DNA of 64,000 nucleotides from Prunella strophiata. Lineage: Eukaryota > Chordata > Aves > Passeriformes > Prunellidae. Numbering within the stretch: the first letter of the stretch is position 1; each line of letters opens with the position of its first letter. Made by a program: the position numbers and the translations under genes. The notes beneath the pieces were generated by a model. The model was not told the origin of the DNA. It ran no database searches and worked only from the letters and a program-made list of their open reading frames with translations. Below are positions 48,226-62,282 of this stretch, one piece after another. The DNA lies in NCBI GenBank assembly GCA_036583965.1, contig JAZBQD010000015.1:70534330-70598329 (forward strand), given 5' to 3'.

Positions 48226-51200
48226 AATTATAACTTTATAAGATGTATATTATGAAAAGCATTTGGGAAATTTAAATAGGAAATTTAACTATTTAGGAAA
48301 ACTAATAATGAGAATATTTTACCCTTTGACAGGACTTTCTAAGGATCCATAGACAGGACAGGCTTTTGTAGGAACAGCCAGTGTTTTTTAGTAGACTTGC
48401 TAGTATTCTTGAAGAAGAAAAATTTCCTTGGACATTGAGCCAGTGCCTTCCAGGTCTCAAAATAGTGGTAGCAGTTTTCAAAACAAAATACATGTTAAGA
48501 GCAATTATTCAGAAGTTACTTAATTATGTGCCAGCTACACCATCTCTGTAAGAAATAGGTATTGTTACATAGGAAGCAGAAAGAACATTGGAACAGTGAA
48601 AGGAATTGAATAGAGAGAAAAACAGAGACGGAAAGCAAGAAAAAGAGAAGCTGAGAAAGGTGAGTAGGTACTGATCACTTCAGGGAATGAGACATGTAGT
48701 GTATTGTCTGTGGAATATGGAGAGGTCAATGCTGAGGGAAGACATCATAATGTTATAAAGAGGGTTCTGAGGGATTTTTTTGTTTTGTTTCCTTTGTGGA
48801 GATGAAAATATCTCCACAAAGATGAAGATGGAATGATTGTTTCCTGGGAAATGCCTTTCACTGACAGCTGGACATTTCTGTCATGCACAACCTGGATGTA
48901 TCAGTTCATGAGATTTGTATAGTAGGATTTTGAAAGTAATTTGACAGAAGACTGCACATAACTAAACTTGTGGGGAAAACAGCAATTTCTGAGCCAAGTG
49001 ATGAAGACACTTATGTATCTTAGACTTTTTGGTAATGCTGTTGTAAAGAGCTTCCTGAACACAGCTCATAGGTTCACTGACTGTGGGCCAAGTATAGTGC
49101 TTGTACCTATGCCAGTGATGGTCCCACAAATGACTGCCTGACAGTGACACTGGGCATTAATTTTCCTGGAAGCTCTATGGATAGACCTCTCCAGTTTCAA
49201 CTTTGGCAGCAAAACTGGTAACTGCTGAGTTGGAGGTCAGAGTCTACAGAGAAGCTACCAAGCTTCCCATTTCCAACAGATCTCCTCTGATCCTATAGTT
49301 CAGGAAAAATCCTTTCCCTTGAGAATTGTGTGTACATATATCCCCTGCCCATCACAAAGACAACCATATGCAGTAAAATAAGAACTTCCTGTACTTCTTC
49401 ATGTAGTTAATCTGCCTGAAGGAGTCTGCAGTTTTTTTTAGGTGATTCATTGTTTTCTTCTGCAGCCAGATAACTCCTGGCCTCCTTTATGACTTGCCTT
49501 CAGAGATGGACAATCTGCTGATCTCCTTCCTACAGCAGCTTAGAGTCCTCTTTTTGCTCCTGTTTAGTTTCAGGGGCCTGCTTGCTCCAAGCATTTTATC
49601 TCTGAAAGGCCTATTATTTAGAATCTGCATGCTAAAATGTATCTAATGATCCAAAGATGGAAGAATTATTGTTAGTCTCCATTTTGATCTTGCAACAGAA
49701 CAATCTGAAGGAAGAATTTGACTTATGTAATTTTGGATATCTGGGCCTGAGACAGTTATCTATATCACTTTTGTAAAGAGAGTAAGATGTGAGGTGCATG
49801 GTGCATCTGATATACTTCAGATGCCTACCTTGAGATGAGATAAAGCAGTAGCTCTTTCTTCCACTTGTTATGGAAGAGTTCTAGGAAACTAGATCATATG
49901 GAGCTGTCTATGTAGCAGATGCTTTAAAATAGATGAGGCAGACAGATCCTATTACCTGGGCCTCTGCCAATAAATTGGCCATTTGAACAGGGAGGAAGTT
50001 GGCTAAATTAATTCCTCTACAAGTTCCAAAAACTGAAATGAACTTGAAGTGAGGAATTTTTTCATCTTCTGCTACATGCATGAAGTTCTTAACTATAGAT
50101 GTAGGAGTCTTGTCTAGTGACAGTAAGAGCAAGACCATTAAACCTAATTGAACATAGAAACAGATATGGTCCCTGAGATGGGTCATAAGCATTCTTTATT
50201 CATTTTTATCATCAACTTGTCATTTCCAATTTTTACAGCAAAGAAACAAGGCAGAAAAATAAAATAAAACCAATAAAAAGAACTTCTGTTCAGAAATCTC
50301 AAGCAAGGAATTTAATGGAAATTGACTGTATTTAAACACATGCTTGAGTAAGTAGTCAGGAAACAATGAATATTGTCTAACACATCTACACTGTGCACAG
50401 ATGAAGGCAGAAGAAAATAGAATTTTGGAATTCATCAAAATTTTTAATGCTTTTGTTGAGGCTTTGGGTAGATGGCTGTCAACACCTGTATTGTAATAGA
50501 TGTTCTCTTTTTATTCAGAAGAATGGCTGTTGGAAGGCAAATTCTTTATAGTGACTGTAAGAAAACTTATCTGAATATGATTCTGCACTTACTTATTGAA
50601 ATCTACCATTAATATCAGTTTCACTGTGTCAGCTCTTTCATCTTAATATCACAGTATTTCATTCTCACAGTCTTAGAGGTTTAGGCTAAGCACAGATTTT
50701 AGGTTGCTGCTTCAAGCTCTGGTATTTAACCAGTCTGTATAGTGGAGCTAACAAACCTTAGATATTTTTAGACTACTTCATGCTGGGCTAAAGGAAATAG
50801 AAGCCTTGTCAAGAGGGCTGCAGAATAGTCCCTTTTTAGTTTTTTCAGGGAGCTTCCAACAAGCCTGAAATGGGAAGCAGACTATGTATGCTATGATAAG
50901 CAGGCCTAGAAAGAAGAGATTAGGTACTGGTCCTGCTTCAGCACTGTGGAACTGGCTGATCCCAGGCTGTTTGGTCCTCAGGAACACTGTCTCAGCAAGC
51001 TTATAAAGGTTATATACTTATACAGAGGTCTCCTTTTCTTCTGCTGCAATGTCTCCTGCATGTGAAACACAGTAGGGAGAATGTGGAAATGTCTCAAATA
51101 TCAGCAAGCATAATGGTGAACTCTGGCCCATGGCTGCAAGTCTCGGGCCCTCTGAATGCAGATATATTTAGCTTTGACTTCACCCTGTGGCTGCTGCCAA

Positions 51201-52999
51201 CTGAGCTGCAGAGGAGTCTTGTAGTAAGTACTGCAAGGAAACAAGGCTTCTGTGCTGCTTTACTTTTGCATCAACTTTCCCTCCTGATTTTATTTACAGC
51301 TTTCCCAAACAAATGTGTTGAGAGCTTCAGAAGTCATTGTTTCCCAGAGCTATGGATGTTGTAGAGGCAGTCTTTTGAAAGGTGTGTAGAGCCCTCTTGG
51401 GAGATGTGTCCAGTTATGTGATTTGTTTATAACCCAGAATGAGAGATGCATCTAGAATGGTGCTTACAATGGAATAAGTATCTGTATGAAATCTGAGTTT
51501 GTGCATCGTGTACTAACCCTTAAGGAACAGCCCAGCACTGGCTAAACTGGTAGTATGGGAACTTTAGAGGAAAAATGAGAAAACTGCAGATATCCATAGA
51601 TTTATTGGGTCAAGCACTGCTACATTCATAAATGCAACAGTAGTGACCCAGAAGAAGTGATTCCTACTCTTGCCCAAATGGAATGATAGAGAACGGATGA
51701 CAGAGTTACCAGCTCAGCAGCTATTTTCTGTGGAGACTTTTAATGCTAATGCATTGATGAAAACAGTCTTCATATAAATCAAATTTACAGCCTGAGATAT
51801 CTGTTATTATCTGTGTAACTAATATATTTTCATCTCCTTCACAATTTAACTGGGCCATTAACAGGCAATTGCATCATAAGTCTGTAATTGCAAATACAGG
51901 CAGCTGTTTTTATTCACTGAATTTCATACTGGTGAAGCTTGTCTTTCCAAACTTGTTTAGCGTGATTCTAATTTCTTTCTAACTTATTTTCTTCCCTCTT
52001 CCCCTCCTTCTTGGTTCACATTTTTTTCTCTAGCTCAGAAAAGCTATAATCATATTATATAAGAATGTGAGGAAGCTTTTTTCATCAGACATAAGTCTGT
52101 TGATTAATTTCTTACAGCAACTCTAGTTTTAACTAATAGCATATGCTGGAACTAAGACAAGTTCTGGAGTGTCCAACAAGTAAGGTAGAGAATGTGAACA
52201 TGAGCTGAAAAACAGTTTTAAAATGTATCTGATGGTTTAAATTAATTGTAGCATTCAGGCAGAGTATGAAAATTTCTCTCATGTTTTGAAGGACTCCTGC
52301 AAATTAAATGATGGGGAACATTCAGACGAATACCTGAAATAGTCAAAATTAGAAAAAGTAATAAAATAAAAAAGTTTAGAAAGTCTGACAAAGAAAACTT
52401 GAAAAATGAGACTGTGGATTGCCTGCTCCTCCCCATACTACCCCTCCTACCCCAGGAAAAAACCCAAACCCCAAACCCTACCAGAAAAATGAAACAGAGA
52501 AATGAGTAGCCAGGATAACATGAATCAGCCCATGAGCTCTCAGGAGAAGGAAAAAATCAGCATCTCTGCAACCTGAGTGAGAAGAAAAGGCAAGACAGTG
52601 GAAATCCCTGTTGTCAGCTAGGTAGTAATCCCTAACTCTGGAAGCCAAAAATGACAAAATATGGAACTGAAAACATTCCTTACCAATGCAACAGAGGAAT
52701 CATGACGCGATGCAGAACAAGCCTTTAATGAAGGGGAATCTGGTAGCTGTACTGTACAAATCATTGCTGGTTTCCACATATTATTCAAGTATTCAATTGC
52801 CAGATGGAGAGGACATGGCTCTTGCTTGACACATAGCTGTGGTCTAGCCTATTCCTGCTATTCAGTATTTCCAGTCTTCCACTAAAAGCATCTCATGAAT
52901 TTCCACTGATATTTGAGCTGAACTTTTCTGTAAATCTGCAATGTCTATGGTAGTGATTAAAATAGTGATTAAAATTTGGACACTCTGATCCATGAGTGT
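48226..52999. other. Background sequence, no recognised gene
   Basis: No transposon or gene recognised. A 12-bp hairpin lies at 48792-48821. A purine-rich stretch at about 48590-48659 ends in AAAG|GTGAGT, a consensus splice donor. The 94-codon minus-strand frame at 49908-50189 has no recognised domain. Confidence 0.5.
48792..48821. repeat. Perfect 12-bp inverted repeat with 6-nt loop
   Basis: CTTTGTGGAGAT (48792-48803), loop GAAAAT, ATCTCCACAAAG (48810-48821). The longest perfect hairpin stem I noticed in the window. Confidence 0.9.
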
Positions 53000-55900
53000 A
53001 CTAATGAAATCTAGTCCCCAAAACCCTAAAATTAGTTGATCACTTTTTCAATCTTGAAACAGACACTTGTCCATTTTAATTCCTGAACCATAAGTGAAAA
53101 TTTTTCTGGTGTTCAACTTGTTCCTGACCAAAAAGTATGTGAAGGACCTTTCAAGAAAGGTAACTCTAGTGAAATTTTATTCTAACACCTAAGAAAATTT
53201 CTTTGGAATCTGTGATATAACAGTATAGCCATGGCACCCAGACTAAGCAGAAAGGAAGTTGTACTTACAGGCTGAAATCTACATTAGGATGCTTGTCTGT
53301 AAAGGAGTTATCTGGCTAAAATTGGGTAAAGGACAATTATTGAATCCTTTGAGAGGAGAGATAACAAACCTAACACCTTTATAATAAGTAATATTCATAC
53401 AGCCTTTGTAAGACAAATAAAGCAATGCAGTTCTGCAGGAACTGGCTAATTTGCACTTAATTGTCTCCACTGAAAGCCAGAAGGTCCATATAAACTGTCA
53501 TTTTATGGACAGAGTGGTCCTAACCAAAAGATGAAGAAAAATCTGTGAGAAAGAATCTAGAAAGAAATCAATGGTACTTTCAGCACCATGGTTTTACTTT
53601 ACAGATTTCTATGTCAGCTTGCCTGACAGCACAGAGGTTCCCACTATGGTGAGACGTGGTGAAACAATGCTTTAAACATGTGATTGGTGTGTATATATAT
53701 GGTGGCCTCATACAATAGGTTCAGCCAGACAGATACTTCTCAAAAAGACAGTGAATAAATAATAAAACTGTAGGAAGAGTGAGTAGCAGAAAGCGGGACA
53801 ACACTGAGATGACATGATACTTCAGTGACTAAGCATGCCTCTGAACTAGTGAGAAGATCATGTGGTGGGAAATAGGAAATTAATTACTTACATAGCATGA
53901 GGATATGTCAGAAATCAACAGGAAGATAAGACACAAGGTCAGTCTTCTGATTCTTCTTCCACTATGTTCTTGAGCACTTATCTATTGATATAACATGACA
54001 GAAACATAATTCCTTTAAAGAAAAAATCATTAACAGTGATTTTTTGTGAATGACTGTTGAAGTATCAATTATTTGTTTCAATCTGAATAGAACTGAATTT
54101 GCTTTTGTCCACTGCATATCCTAATCCTAAAATATAAAAACCCCAATGACTTTTAAATATCAGTGACTGTCTTGCAGAGCACATTCTTTGCTGCTGACTT
54201 GCAACGTCTTACACTTTCATCTAGTACCAATAAAGTCACATTTGTTTCAAGAAATTAAGTTGCTCTAATAAACTTAGAAAAATTATATTCCTTTATTAAA
54301 TTTATGTATTATTACCTAAAGGAATGTTTGAAACCTTTTAACCAGGTGCTTTAGTTCTGACCCATTGCTGAGGAGACAGATTCAACAGGACTACTGATCT
54401 CATGAAAGAGGTTGGTGCGAAAACAGAGGAAGAATTTCCCCTGTCAGTGAGAAATAGGTTACAGACAAGACTGGAATTAGCCAGTATAAGAGACCAAAAC
54501 AGAGAATGGGTGTTTTAGAAAAAGGCTGAGAAAGAGGTTAGGAAGATATGAGAAGCAACTGTGAGTGCAGAAGACACATGAACTGGGCAAACCAAGAAAC
54601 CATTGCAATATTCCTGCCACTGTTTACATAGCTGAGCTGTCTGATTGATGAAAAATGAATCTTCCAGAGTAGAGAGTCCTAAAGGCAGATAATATTTTTT
54701 TAATCATCATCAAATTATTTGTGGTTGAGAACTGAATATTTTAAAGCTTTTAAAGATACAAAAGGAAACAAGGGTTCTTTCAGTGGTAGCTAGGAAGGCT
54801 TTAATAACTGCATTTGTACCATAAAAGGGAGAAAAAAAATCCCACCAGTCTGTTCCTTGGGTTTCCTGTGGCAGGTTAACCCAAACATGAATCCATTGCT
54901 CATCTAGTATGAATATGGTTATTTAATATTATCACCTGCTCCTATATCACTTGGCATAATTATAATGTGTCCTTAGGGGGTTTTAAAATTGCTGAAAGTT
55001 TAGTCAATGTTTCCTTCTTTGCTTTATGCAAATGCATTATATTATGAGCAGAGAAAAAAACGAGTCAGGACATGAGCTTAGCTGCTTTTAATTTAGCTTA
55101 GCAAATTAAAAAGGAAAAATCCACAGACATTTTATAGTGATCATAGTAGTCAGTTTTATTAACACCAAATTTGAAAAATTGAAGTAACTCAGGTTGTCCC
55201 ATTTTTCAATGTCTCCAGAGAAACCATCAGGTGAAATCTGCCAGAAAATCTGTTAAAATGTGTTTGAGGAATACACCCAGGGAACCAAGTTCCATAAGTT
55301 GTGGGGTAGGTGGGAGAGGAAGGGAAGTTTTGACTTGCAAATTTGATGTAGGTTTTTCTAAATATCTGTAGCATTTGCCAGCATATAAAATTTCCTAGTG
55401 AAGCATTGCAACAGTGTACAGCTTTATAAGATTTTGGAGTTCTGTTTGAGGTTAAAGACCCAAAGATGTTCTTCTCTATTTTATTTTGAAGGAGGGAGAA
55501 GTTTAGAAATTGCTGTAAGTCAATTTCTCGTCATACCAGCTCCTTCTTCCTTACCTACAGGAAGGTTTGTAAAGACTGTCAGCAGCTATGGGAATATGTG
55601 GTCATTCCAAGTTGCAGTCAACAAAGTCATTCATATATAAAAATATTTGTTCACTCTGTCTATTTCCCACCAAAGCTGGTGAAAACTGCCCATTAAAAAT
55701 TAAGGGCAGTGTGTCTGGGACAAAAAGCTCACATTGCTAATAACTAATTGCTAATTGCTACATTATGTATCCACCTATAACCAACACACAGATTGAAAAA
55801 AAGAAAAAAAAAATAGAATTAGAGAGCAAGAAATGCATAAAAATATGTTAAAATTTCCTCTAATTTGGGAAGTAAAGGAGAACTTTTGAAACAAAACTGT

Positions 55901-58142
55901 TTGTGATTTATTTTGGAAGGCATCATGGAACTCTTTTCCAAAGCAATTTTGCAATCTTGCATTTTTCTTTGCTGGTTTTCCCTTAGCAGTCTGCTTATTC
56001 TAGAGTAAAAGGCTTTTGGGGGAGATTGATGTTAGTTAACATACAAACATCCAATTAGTTAGATGATAGCTAAAAAAAACATGCCCATTTACTGATGCTA
56101 AGAAAATATGTTTGTGTTAATCAGCCTGGTGCCCAAAAAAACTTTTTCCTGGATTTCTTTTCTCTTGAGGGTCTCTGTGTGCCTAGCTGAGTCAAGCTGG
56201 GTGGGGTTTTTAGAATCAAGAAAATCCTGGCCATCCAAAGTAAGCCATCAGTCCATTCCTATATGAAGAGTTCAAAGAGGAGATTCTAAATTTCTTGAGC
56301 TACATTATCTCTCTTTTTTTTGTCCCTCCTGGATGAGCAACCAGGTGTGAGTATTGTTTATGACCTTACTGAAAATATTAGGAAAGAAGATTTCTTGTGC
56401 TGCTTTCAGCATTATCACTCCTTCTGTCTTTATCTACATATTAGAAATATATAGTAAAAAAAGTATATTTAGAAGGAAAAAAAGCCCCAATCCATATCTT
56501 AATTCTCGCTACTTATTTCAAATTTAGACTCAAAACATTACCATTTGGAGCAGGTTCTAGCTTATTTTGGGGTTGAATGTAAGGCTGTCATTATTGCACA
56601 GATATTCAAACATATTTCACAGAAGCAACTTGTTCGTGTTTTCTTATTACAGCAAAAGATAACTATTTTTTATAAAAGCTTTGCAGTAGATTAGTTGAGT
56701 TGAGAAGAGAGTGCTTCCTTTCTCTCCATTTAGGTGTAACACTGTCCTTTGGGCCCAAGCCACAGCAGCCTTTAGAGTACTAGGAGGATGATGACATGAA
56801 TACAGAGGTTTATTTGCTTGTTAAATTACTTTTTAAAATAATTTTCTGATTGAATTGACTCAGAAAGAAATAATACAGAAATGCTATATCTTGGCTAACT
56901 TTTTGACTGAGGTAGATATGTGGGAATAATACCCTATGGTGTCTTCTGAAACCACCAATGAAAGTCCTATCAAGAAATGAAGCAAGCCCACAGCCTGAAG
57001 CTAGCAGCTTTGTGATATGGTGTTTACAATTCACAGTACATCTCCTGTGTAGCAATTTCCATGGGGTGTGTCTGAGCTCAGCATTCTGTGCAAAATCCCT
57101 GTAGTACAGATTTATGTTGATCTTCCCTCAGCATTGTGTTATAGGCCAAACACTCAAACCTAGTGTTTCTTGGTGATTTTGATTAAATAGCAACAGCTTG
57201 CATTTTAAAATACTTGACTTATCTTGAAATGTGATGGTTAATTTAAATATAATGAAAATAAAATATAGGAGATTGCATAGTTTAAGAAACACTTTTCTTC
57301 AAGGATGTCGCATGAAATACACATGAACAGATAGACACAACTTGAGTGTCTGTTTCCAGAGTCATATGAAACAAATAGCTTATTCTCTAAGAATTTTTAC
57401 AATTTTTTATGAGAGGCAGGTGCTTCTGAAATAATAGCTTAGTTCTACAATGCATTGATTACTGGGCTGTACTGCTGAATTCAGCAAAGGACACATATGT
57501 CAGTCAAAGCTTATTGAAAACTTAACTGAGAACAAATAACTGCAGGCTTATTGTTGCTCCAGCTGAAGTTATGGCAGAGCTCATTTAAATGCAAAGGGTT
57601 CAGCACTAAATGCCCTGTGAATCTGCTCCTCAATCTGTTTATTTTTCACTTAATAAGAATGATATATTTTTATTGAAATTCTCTCTATTAACATGGTTAA
57701 GGCACTAAATACTTATTTCTAGATACAGTAATCTTGGAACACTTTTTGAGCTAAAAACCAGTTTATTTTAATGTAACAAATGTAGAACTAATTTATATGG
57801 AGCAAGGCACTCGGAGCATAAACCCATAAGAAGTTCCAAATAATACAGCAACTGACAGGTGGAACTGTTTCTGGCTGTTCTGGATTTTTGCTGCACAAAA
57901 TTAGCAATAGTCACACTACTACAGAAAGCTGTGTTTGTGCCACAAATGGCCTTTAGCATTCATTTCCTATAGTACCAGAAGTTTCCTCTAAAAATATTGC
58001 TCATTTTCCCAAAATCATTACTTTTTGAAGGCCCTAGAGCCATGCAGAATTCAGGCATGGTGGGTTGTCAAACATTTCTAGAGTAAACAAAGCTGATGGC
58101 AATAATATTCTGCACCCAGCAGAGGGAATTTATATGGATTTT
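53000..58142. other. Background sequence, no recognised gene
   Basis: AT-rich DNA without a recognised gene or transposon. An octamer-like ATGCAAAT lies near 55026 in a possible conserved patch at 55010-55150. Open frames are all under 85 codons and unremarkable. Confidence 0.5.
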
Positions 58143-58187
58143 ATGATCTTAGAGGTCTTTTCCAATCAAAACAATTCTATGATTCTA
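58143..58187 (+). mobile_element. CR1 3'-terminal scrap
   Basis: 'ATGATCTTAGAGGTCTTTTCCAA' then 'AACAATTCTATGATTCTAAA' is the sense CR1 3' terminus, including the ATTCTATGATTCT terminal repeat. It is truncated to about 45 nt, though some diverged sequence before it may belong too. Confidence 0.87.
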
Positions 58188-58929
58188 AATGTAAAAGTTT
58201 ATCTCTGTGGCCTACTGCAGTTAGGAGTCATTCAACAAAATCTCTGACATTCAGTAAGTGGACTTTAAAACTCTAGACTAGATTTTATTTGCCCTTCTGT
58301 ACCAATTAATAATATTTTGAATATATAATTCTATATAATCTCTTCTATGGCATATAAGCTATTTCTCTTTTATTGTTTATTCTCTTGGTATACATGTGGA
58401 CAAAATTGGACATACTTTTATGTAAACATGGGCATATACTTGTAAGCTCCATTTTTTTTTCCAGGAAATAAATGGATGAATACTTCTGAGGTGCTTATTA
58501 ACTGAAATTCCTGAACTACTGATTTGCAGCACCAAATAACTTGGCTGAGTTATGGTTTTTTTTTTTGTTTTTTTTTTTTTTAAACAAGTAAGAATATTTT
58601 AGGCAAAATACAGCCTTTTCATCTGATGCTTCCTTTGGTTTCCCAGGAACAATGTTTACATATTGACTTCCCACCTCTAAATATATATTATACATATCTA
58701 ATGCTGGTTGGTTCAAGCCCAAAAATCAGAGTTCCATCATCTTTACTCATTTCGACTGAGATGGATATTGCTGATTTTCTGCTGGTCTCCTGTTGCTGGG
58801 CTTCTGAGTACTGCCCTAAGCAGAACCCATAATGTGTTAGTTGTGATTGCATCTTAGGGAACTGACTTTATTTCTTCTCTTTGAGAGTTGTTAGCAATGC
58901 TGCTGGTGTTTGTGGGCCATTTGCTTTCA
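58188..58929. other. Background sequence
   Basis: No gene recognised. A T-rich tract with a single G lies at 58556-58581. Confidence 0.55.
58556..58581. repeat. T-rich tract, 26 nt
   Basis: T run interrupted by one G. Confidence 0.93.
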
Positions 58930-59480
58930 GGATAATAGTCCATTCACTTTGTTTTCCTTTAACTGTTCTTTTATCTGCTATTTTGATGGCATCTCTTTTC
59001 TCCTCTTGTCTCTGAGGTACTCCAAAGCATTATCCTTCACTCTCTGTTTGTCCCACTAAGTACATTATTTCTGACAGTTCATCCATACACATCTCTCTGT
59101 GCTGATTTATGTATTTTCTAATCACATGCTGAGGGTGGCACCCCCAGTATTTCACCAGGGATGAGTCATCATCATTTTTAACTCAATATGACCAAAAATC
59201 AACGCCTTATTTCCTAAGTTCTCTTGCCCTCCACCTCTGTTCTAGTTGACAGCTTTGAACAACCAAATCTGAGGGTCATGTTTTGCTCATTTACATTGGA
59301 CAACCATGAGGTGTCCCTGTGCTGCTGCATTTTCATCTTCAGCATTCCCCCAGTTCAATCAGGTGTTTTCATCACCTTATTCCAGATTTCCCATTTAGGC
59401 TCACATATTATCATTCAGCGAGTATCACCACCTTGCAGCTTCCTGCTTTTCCAAATCCACCCATCACCCAGCCCTTTATA
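58930..59480. mobile_element. Possible ancient L2-like LINE relic
   Basis: A pyrimidine-rich, low-GT stretch. Phrases such as 'CAACCAAATCTGAGGGTCATG', 'CATCACCTTATTCCAGATTTCCCA' and 'CACCCAGCCC' have the flavour of the C-terminal coding part of old L2-type elements. No frame survives, and I could not align it securely from memory, so it may equally be unique sequence. Confidence 0.25.
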
Positions 59481-59989
59481 AAATTTGGTCTCTGAGGCCC
59501 TGTTGATCTGATTCTCTCATTTCCTTCCTTTGCCTTCTAATGTTCTGACATATCTTTATCTTCTTGGTTTCAAAGCGCTGTGTGACTGTTTGCAGTATTT
59601 GATGCTTTTTTTTCCTGTGTGCTTATGCTGGATGCAGTATTTTTTGCCTTTATTTGGAAAGATAAAAACCTCACTGAAGAAAAGGTAGTGTACATTTCAC
59701 TGTAGGTTGGACAGGCTTGCCTTTGAGGCACACTTCTGAGTGACAGCTTTTTGGTTTTTTCAGCTTCACTGAAATGTAGGTGGTGGACAGTTTTCAGCTG
59801 ACAGATGTCTACATTATACAAGTAGATATTATAACTGGCACTATTATCTATTTGGCAGTATCTTCAGAGGTCAGGTATTGAAACAGTTTTGAGGCTAAAT
59901 ATTCTGTCACTCCAAGACTTGGTCATTTCAGAGCAGGCCCAAAGTTGCTGATTCCAGGCTGCTTTTGTTTTCTGTGTGTGAATGCAGGC
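59481..59989. other. Background sequence
   Basis: No gene or repeat recognised. The 83-codon minus-strand frame at 59570-59818 has no recognisable domain. Confidence 0.5.
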
Positions 59990-60321
59990 TGAGGACTTCA
60001 AGTACATAGAAGGGACAAACAAGAGAGCTGATGAGGGACTATTTACAAGGGAATCTTGTGATAGAACAAGGGGGAATGGCTTTAAGTTTAAAGAGGGTAA
60101 CTTTAGATCAGATATTAGGGAGAAATTCTTTACTATAAGGGTGGTGAAGTACTAGAACTGGTTGCCCAGAGAAGCTGGGGATGCATCATCCCTGGAGGTG
60201 TTCAAAGCTAAGGAATTTTGAGCCTGGTCTAGTGGAATGTGTTCCAGCCCATGGCAGGAGGGGCTGGAACTAGATGAGTTTCTAATGTCCCTTTCAATCC
60301 AAAACAATCTGTGATTCTATC
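59990..60321 (+). mobile_element. CR1 LINE 3' end
   Basis: Sense CR1 3' UTR region. 'AAGAGAGCTGATGAGGGACT', 'GGAGAAATTCTTTACTATAAG', 'GAACTGGTTGCCCAGAGAAGC', 'CATCCCTGGAGGTGTTCAAA' and 'GGAGGGGCTGGAACTAGATGA' appear in order, ending with 'CAATCTGTGATTCTATCA'. Strongly 5'-truncated; no coding frame. Confidence 0.93.
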
Positions 60322-62075
60322 ACTTACCTCTGTGTGAGTTTCAATCTAACATGGTTCAGAAATGCTGCACTAACTTTACAAGAGATCACATGCCTAGAAA
60401 AGGTTACTGTTCGAATCCTGAAGATCATAATTTTCTGACAAAATTGTGATAGTCTCACCTGTCAGCATTTGTCCTTTCCTTACATGTGAAAGTCACTGAC
60501 ATCTCTGTTTAGGCCATCAATCCTTGTCAGTAACATACCTTAACTTTAGTTGTTTTATTCAAGCCTTTACTATTTGTTCATGCTGCCTACTCCTGCCCTT
60601 TAAAGCATGCCAGGGTAATAAATGTGGTATAGCGTGGTGGGTTTTGGATGCCCTGTTTTTCAATTCTGAGATAAAAAACATTCTGGCCACTGTTAAAGTA
60701 ATTTCACACAGGTTAGGTAATTAAAAAGAAATCTTACAGCCAGCTATGCAAATTCATGATTCTGTACATACTTGCACTGAGCTCACTGCAGGATCAGGAT
60801 CCTCTGAACTTGTGGCAATTTGATTTGTCTCCTGTGCATAAGGGATGTAATGGGTATTTCTCATTATCACCTTAGCATTCTGACTCATGCCATTCATTGA
60901 ATAGTGGCTTAGAGAAAGGGATGACTTTGTATGTCACTGGTCTTACACACTCTATTGACAGACACTTTCCAAGGACTTTCCTCAGTAGTGGAATAATAAT
61001 GCACTGAACAGCTTCACCAAGAGGACAACGAGTTGACAGGTGTCAAGGAGAGAGGGAGGCTGATGAGACATCTGCAAGTTGAATTATGTACCTGCAAGAA
61101 AACATGACTAGCTATATCACAGAAGAAAAATGTGAGGTTTGATGAGGTGCAAATCATTTGTGTTTCATACTCCTGGGAAGAAGCAGTAAGAAAAAAAGAT
61201 GTAGTTTCATTTCAGTGAGCAGGAGAATGTGATACATTTACAACAGTAAACAAGAGAAAATTAATAAAGACATTAAGAAAAGACCTATTAGAGCTGAAGT
61301 TGTGAGCAAACACCTCCATGAAGATTTATAGTCTGTAAAAGTGATATGAATTGTATATATAATTACTATTTCTGTTAGCAATTCACACCCTGTATCTGAA
61401 TTTCAAGGTGATTTCTAGCAAATATAAATTATTCTTAAACATGATTTCAGGGAAAGGTAAGAGGTGTTTGAATACCTTTGACTTTTCTTATTGTGCATGG
61501 GTGCATTTTGCCCTTGTTTTCATTTTGAATATATTGATCAGATGCACAGAATTTGATATTAGATTCTGTCTTCTAACACACTATCAAAATGGAAGTTGGA
61601 AAATTGATGTAAATTAATGTAGTTTTAACTTTCACCTTTCATTTTCTGGTGTAAGACTGAGAACAGAACAGTAACAGTAAGATTCTTGAAGTCTCCTGCT
61701 GTCAGAGGTAAGATAATGCAAGACACACAGTATCCTAAACATGAAGTCTGTTTTTCTCACTGATACTAATTTTTAGAAGATAAAGACCTTGCACCCATTT
61801 GTTCACAGAGCCACTCCAGTGTTCTGTTTATCTTTCAAAACAAGTCCCCACAAGGATAATAAACAATGATCAGCTTCCTTGAAGAGCTAGATCTCTGAGA
61901 AGTCTCAGATTTTTCCATCCATGCCCTCACTTTTCCACTGGAAAGGACAGTTAGACTCAAATTCATTTGCTGACAAATTGAATGTTTTCAGGCATTTTTG
62001 TTAAACCGTAAATGAATGGTAAAAAATGGTAAAAATCTTAATAATTTTTCTCAAATACCGTTAAATGGCAAAGTA

Positions 62076-62088
<13 letters not shown>

Positions 62089-62109
<21 letters not shown>
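62089..62109. repeat. AT dinucleotide microsatellite
   Basis: About ten AT units, with no interruptions. Confidence 0.95.
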
Positions 62110-62113
<4 letters not shown>

Positions 62114-62262
62114 CAAAATAGTGCCCTACAGTGGGCTTGAAGAATGAGCATGAGTTGAGCTCTGGAAGTAACTTTCTCTCAAGAACCAAAAACGTCCTGA
62201 CTTCAACATTCATCTGACAACATCTATTACTTTATGTGAGGTGTGAGCTGAGTAGTTTGCAC

Positions 62263-62282
62263 TTTTTTTTTTTTTTTTTTTT
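62263..62282. repeat. Poly-T tract, 20 nt
   Basis: Uninterrupted T run. Confidence 0.95.

Noticed and set aside
52455..52482. AAACCCAAACCCCAAACCCTA as telomeric repeat
   Set aside because: The units are irregular and do not match CCCTAA; simple C/A-rich sequence is enough to explain it.
54870..54900. 'TGTGGCAGGTTAACCCAAACA' as a further ERV LTR edge
   Set aside because: The sequence on either side does not follow the LTR seen at 37 kb or 3.5 kb.
60408..60425. TGTTCGAATCC, resembling the internal B box of a tRNA gene
   Set aside because: The flanking bases do not form a T-arm stem, and no A box, anticodon stem or acceptor stem is found at the expected distances.
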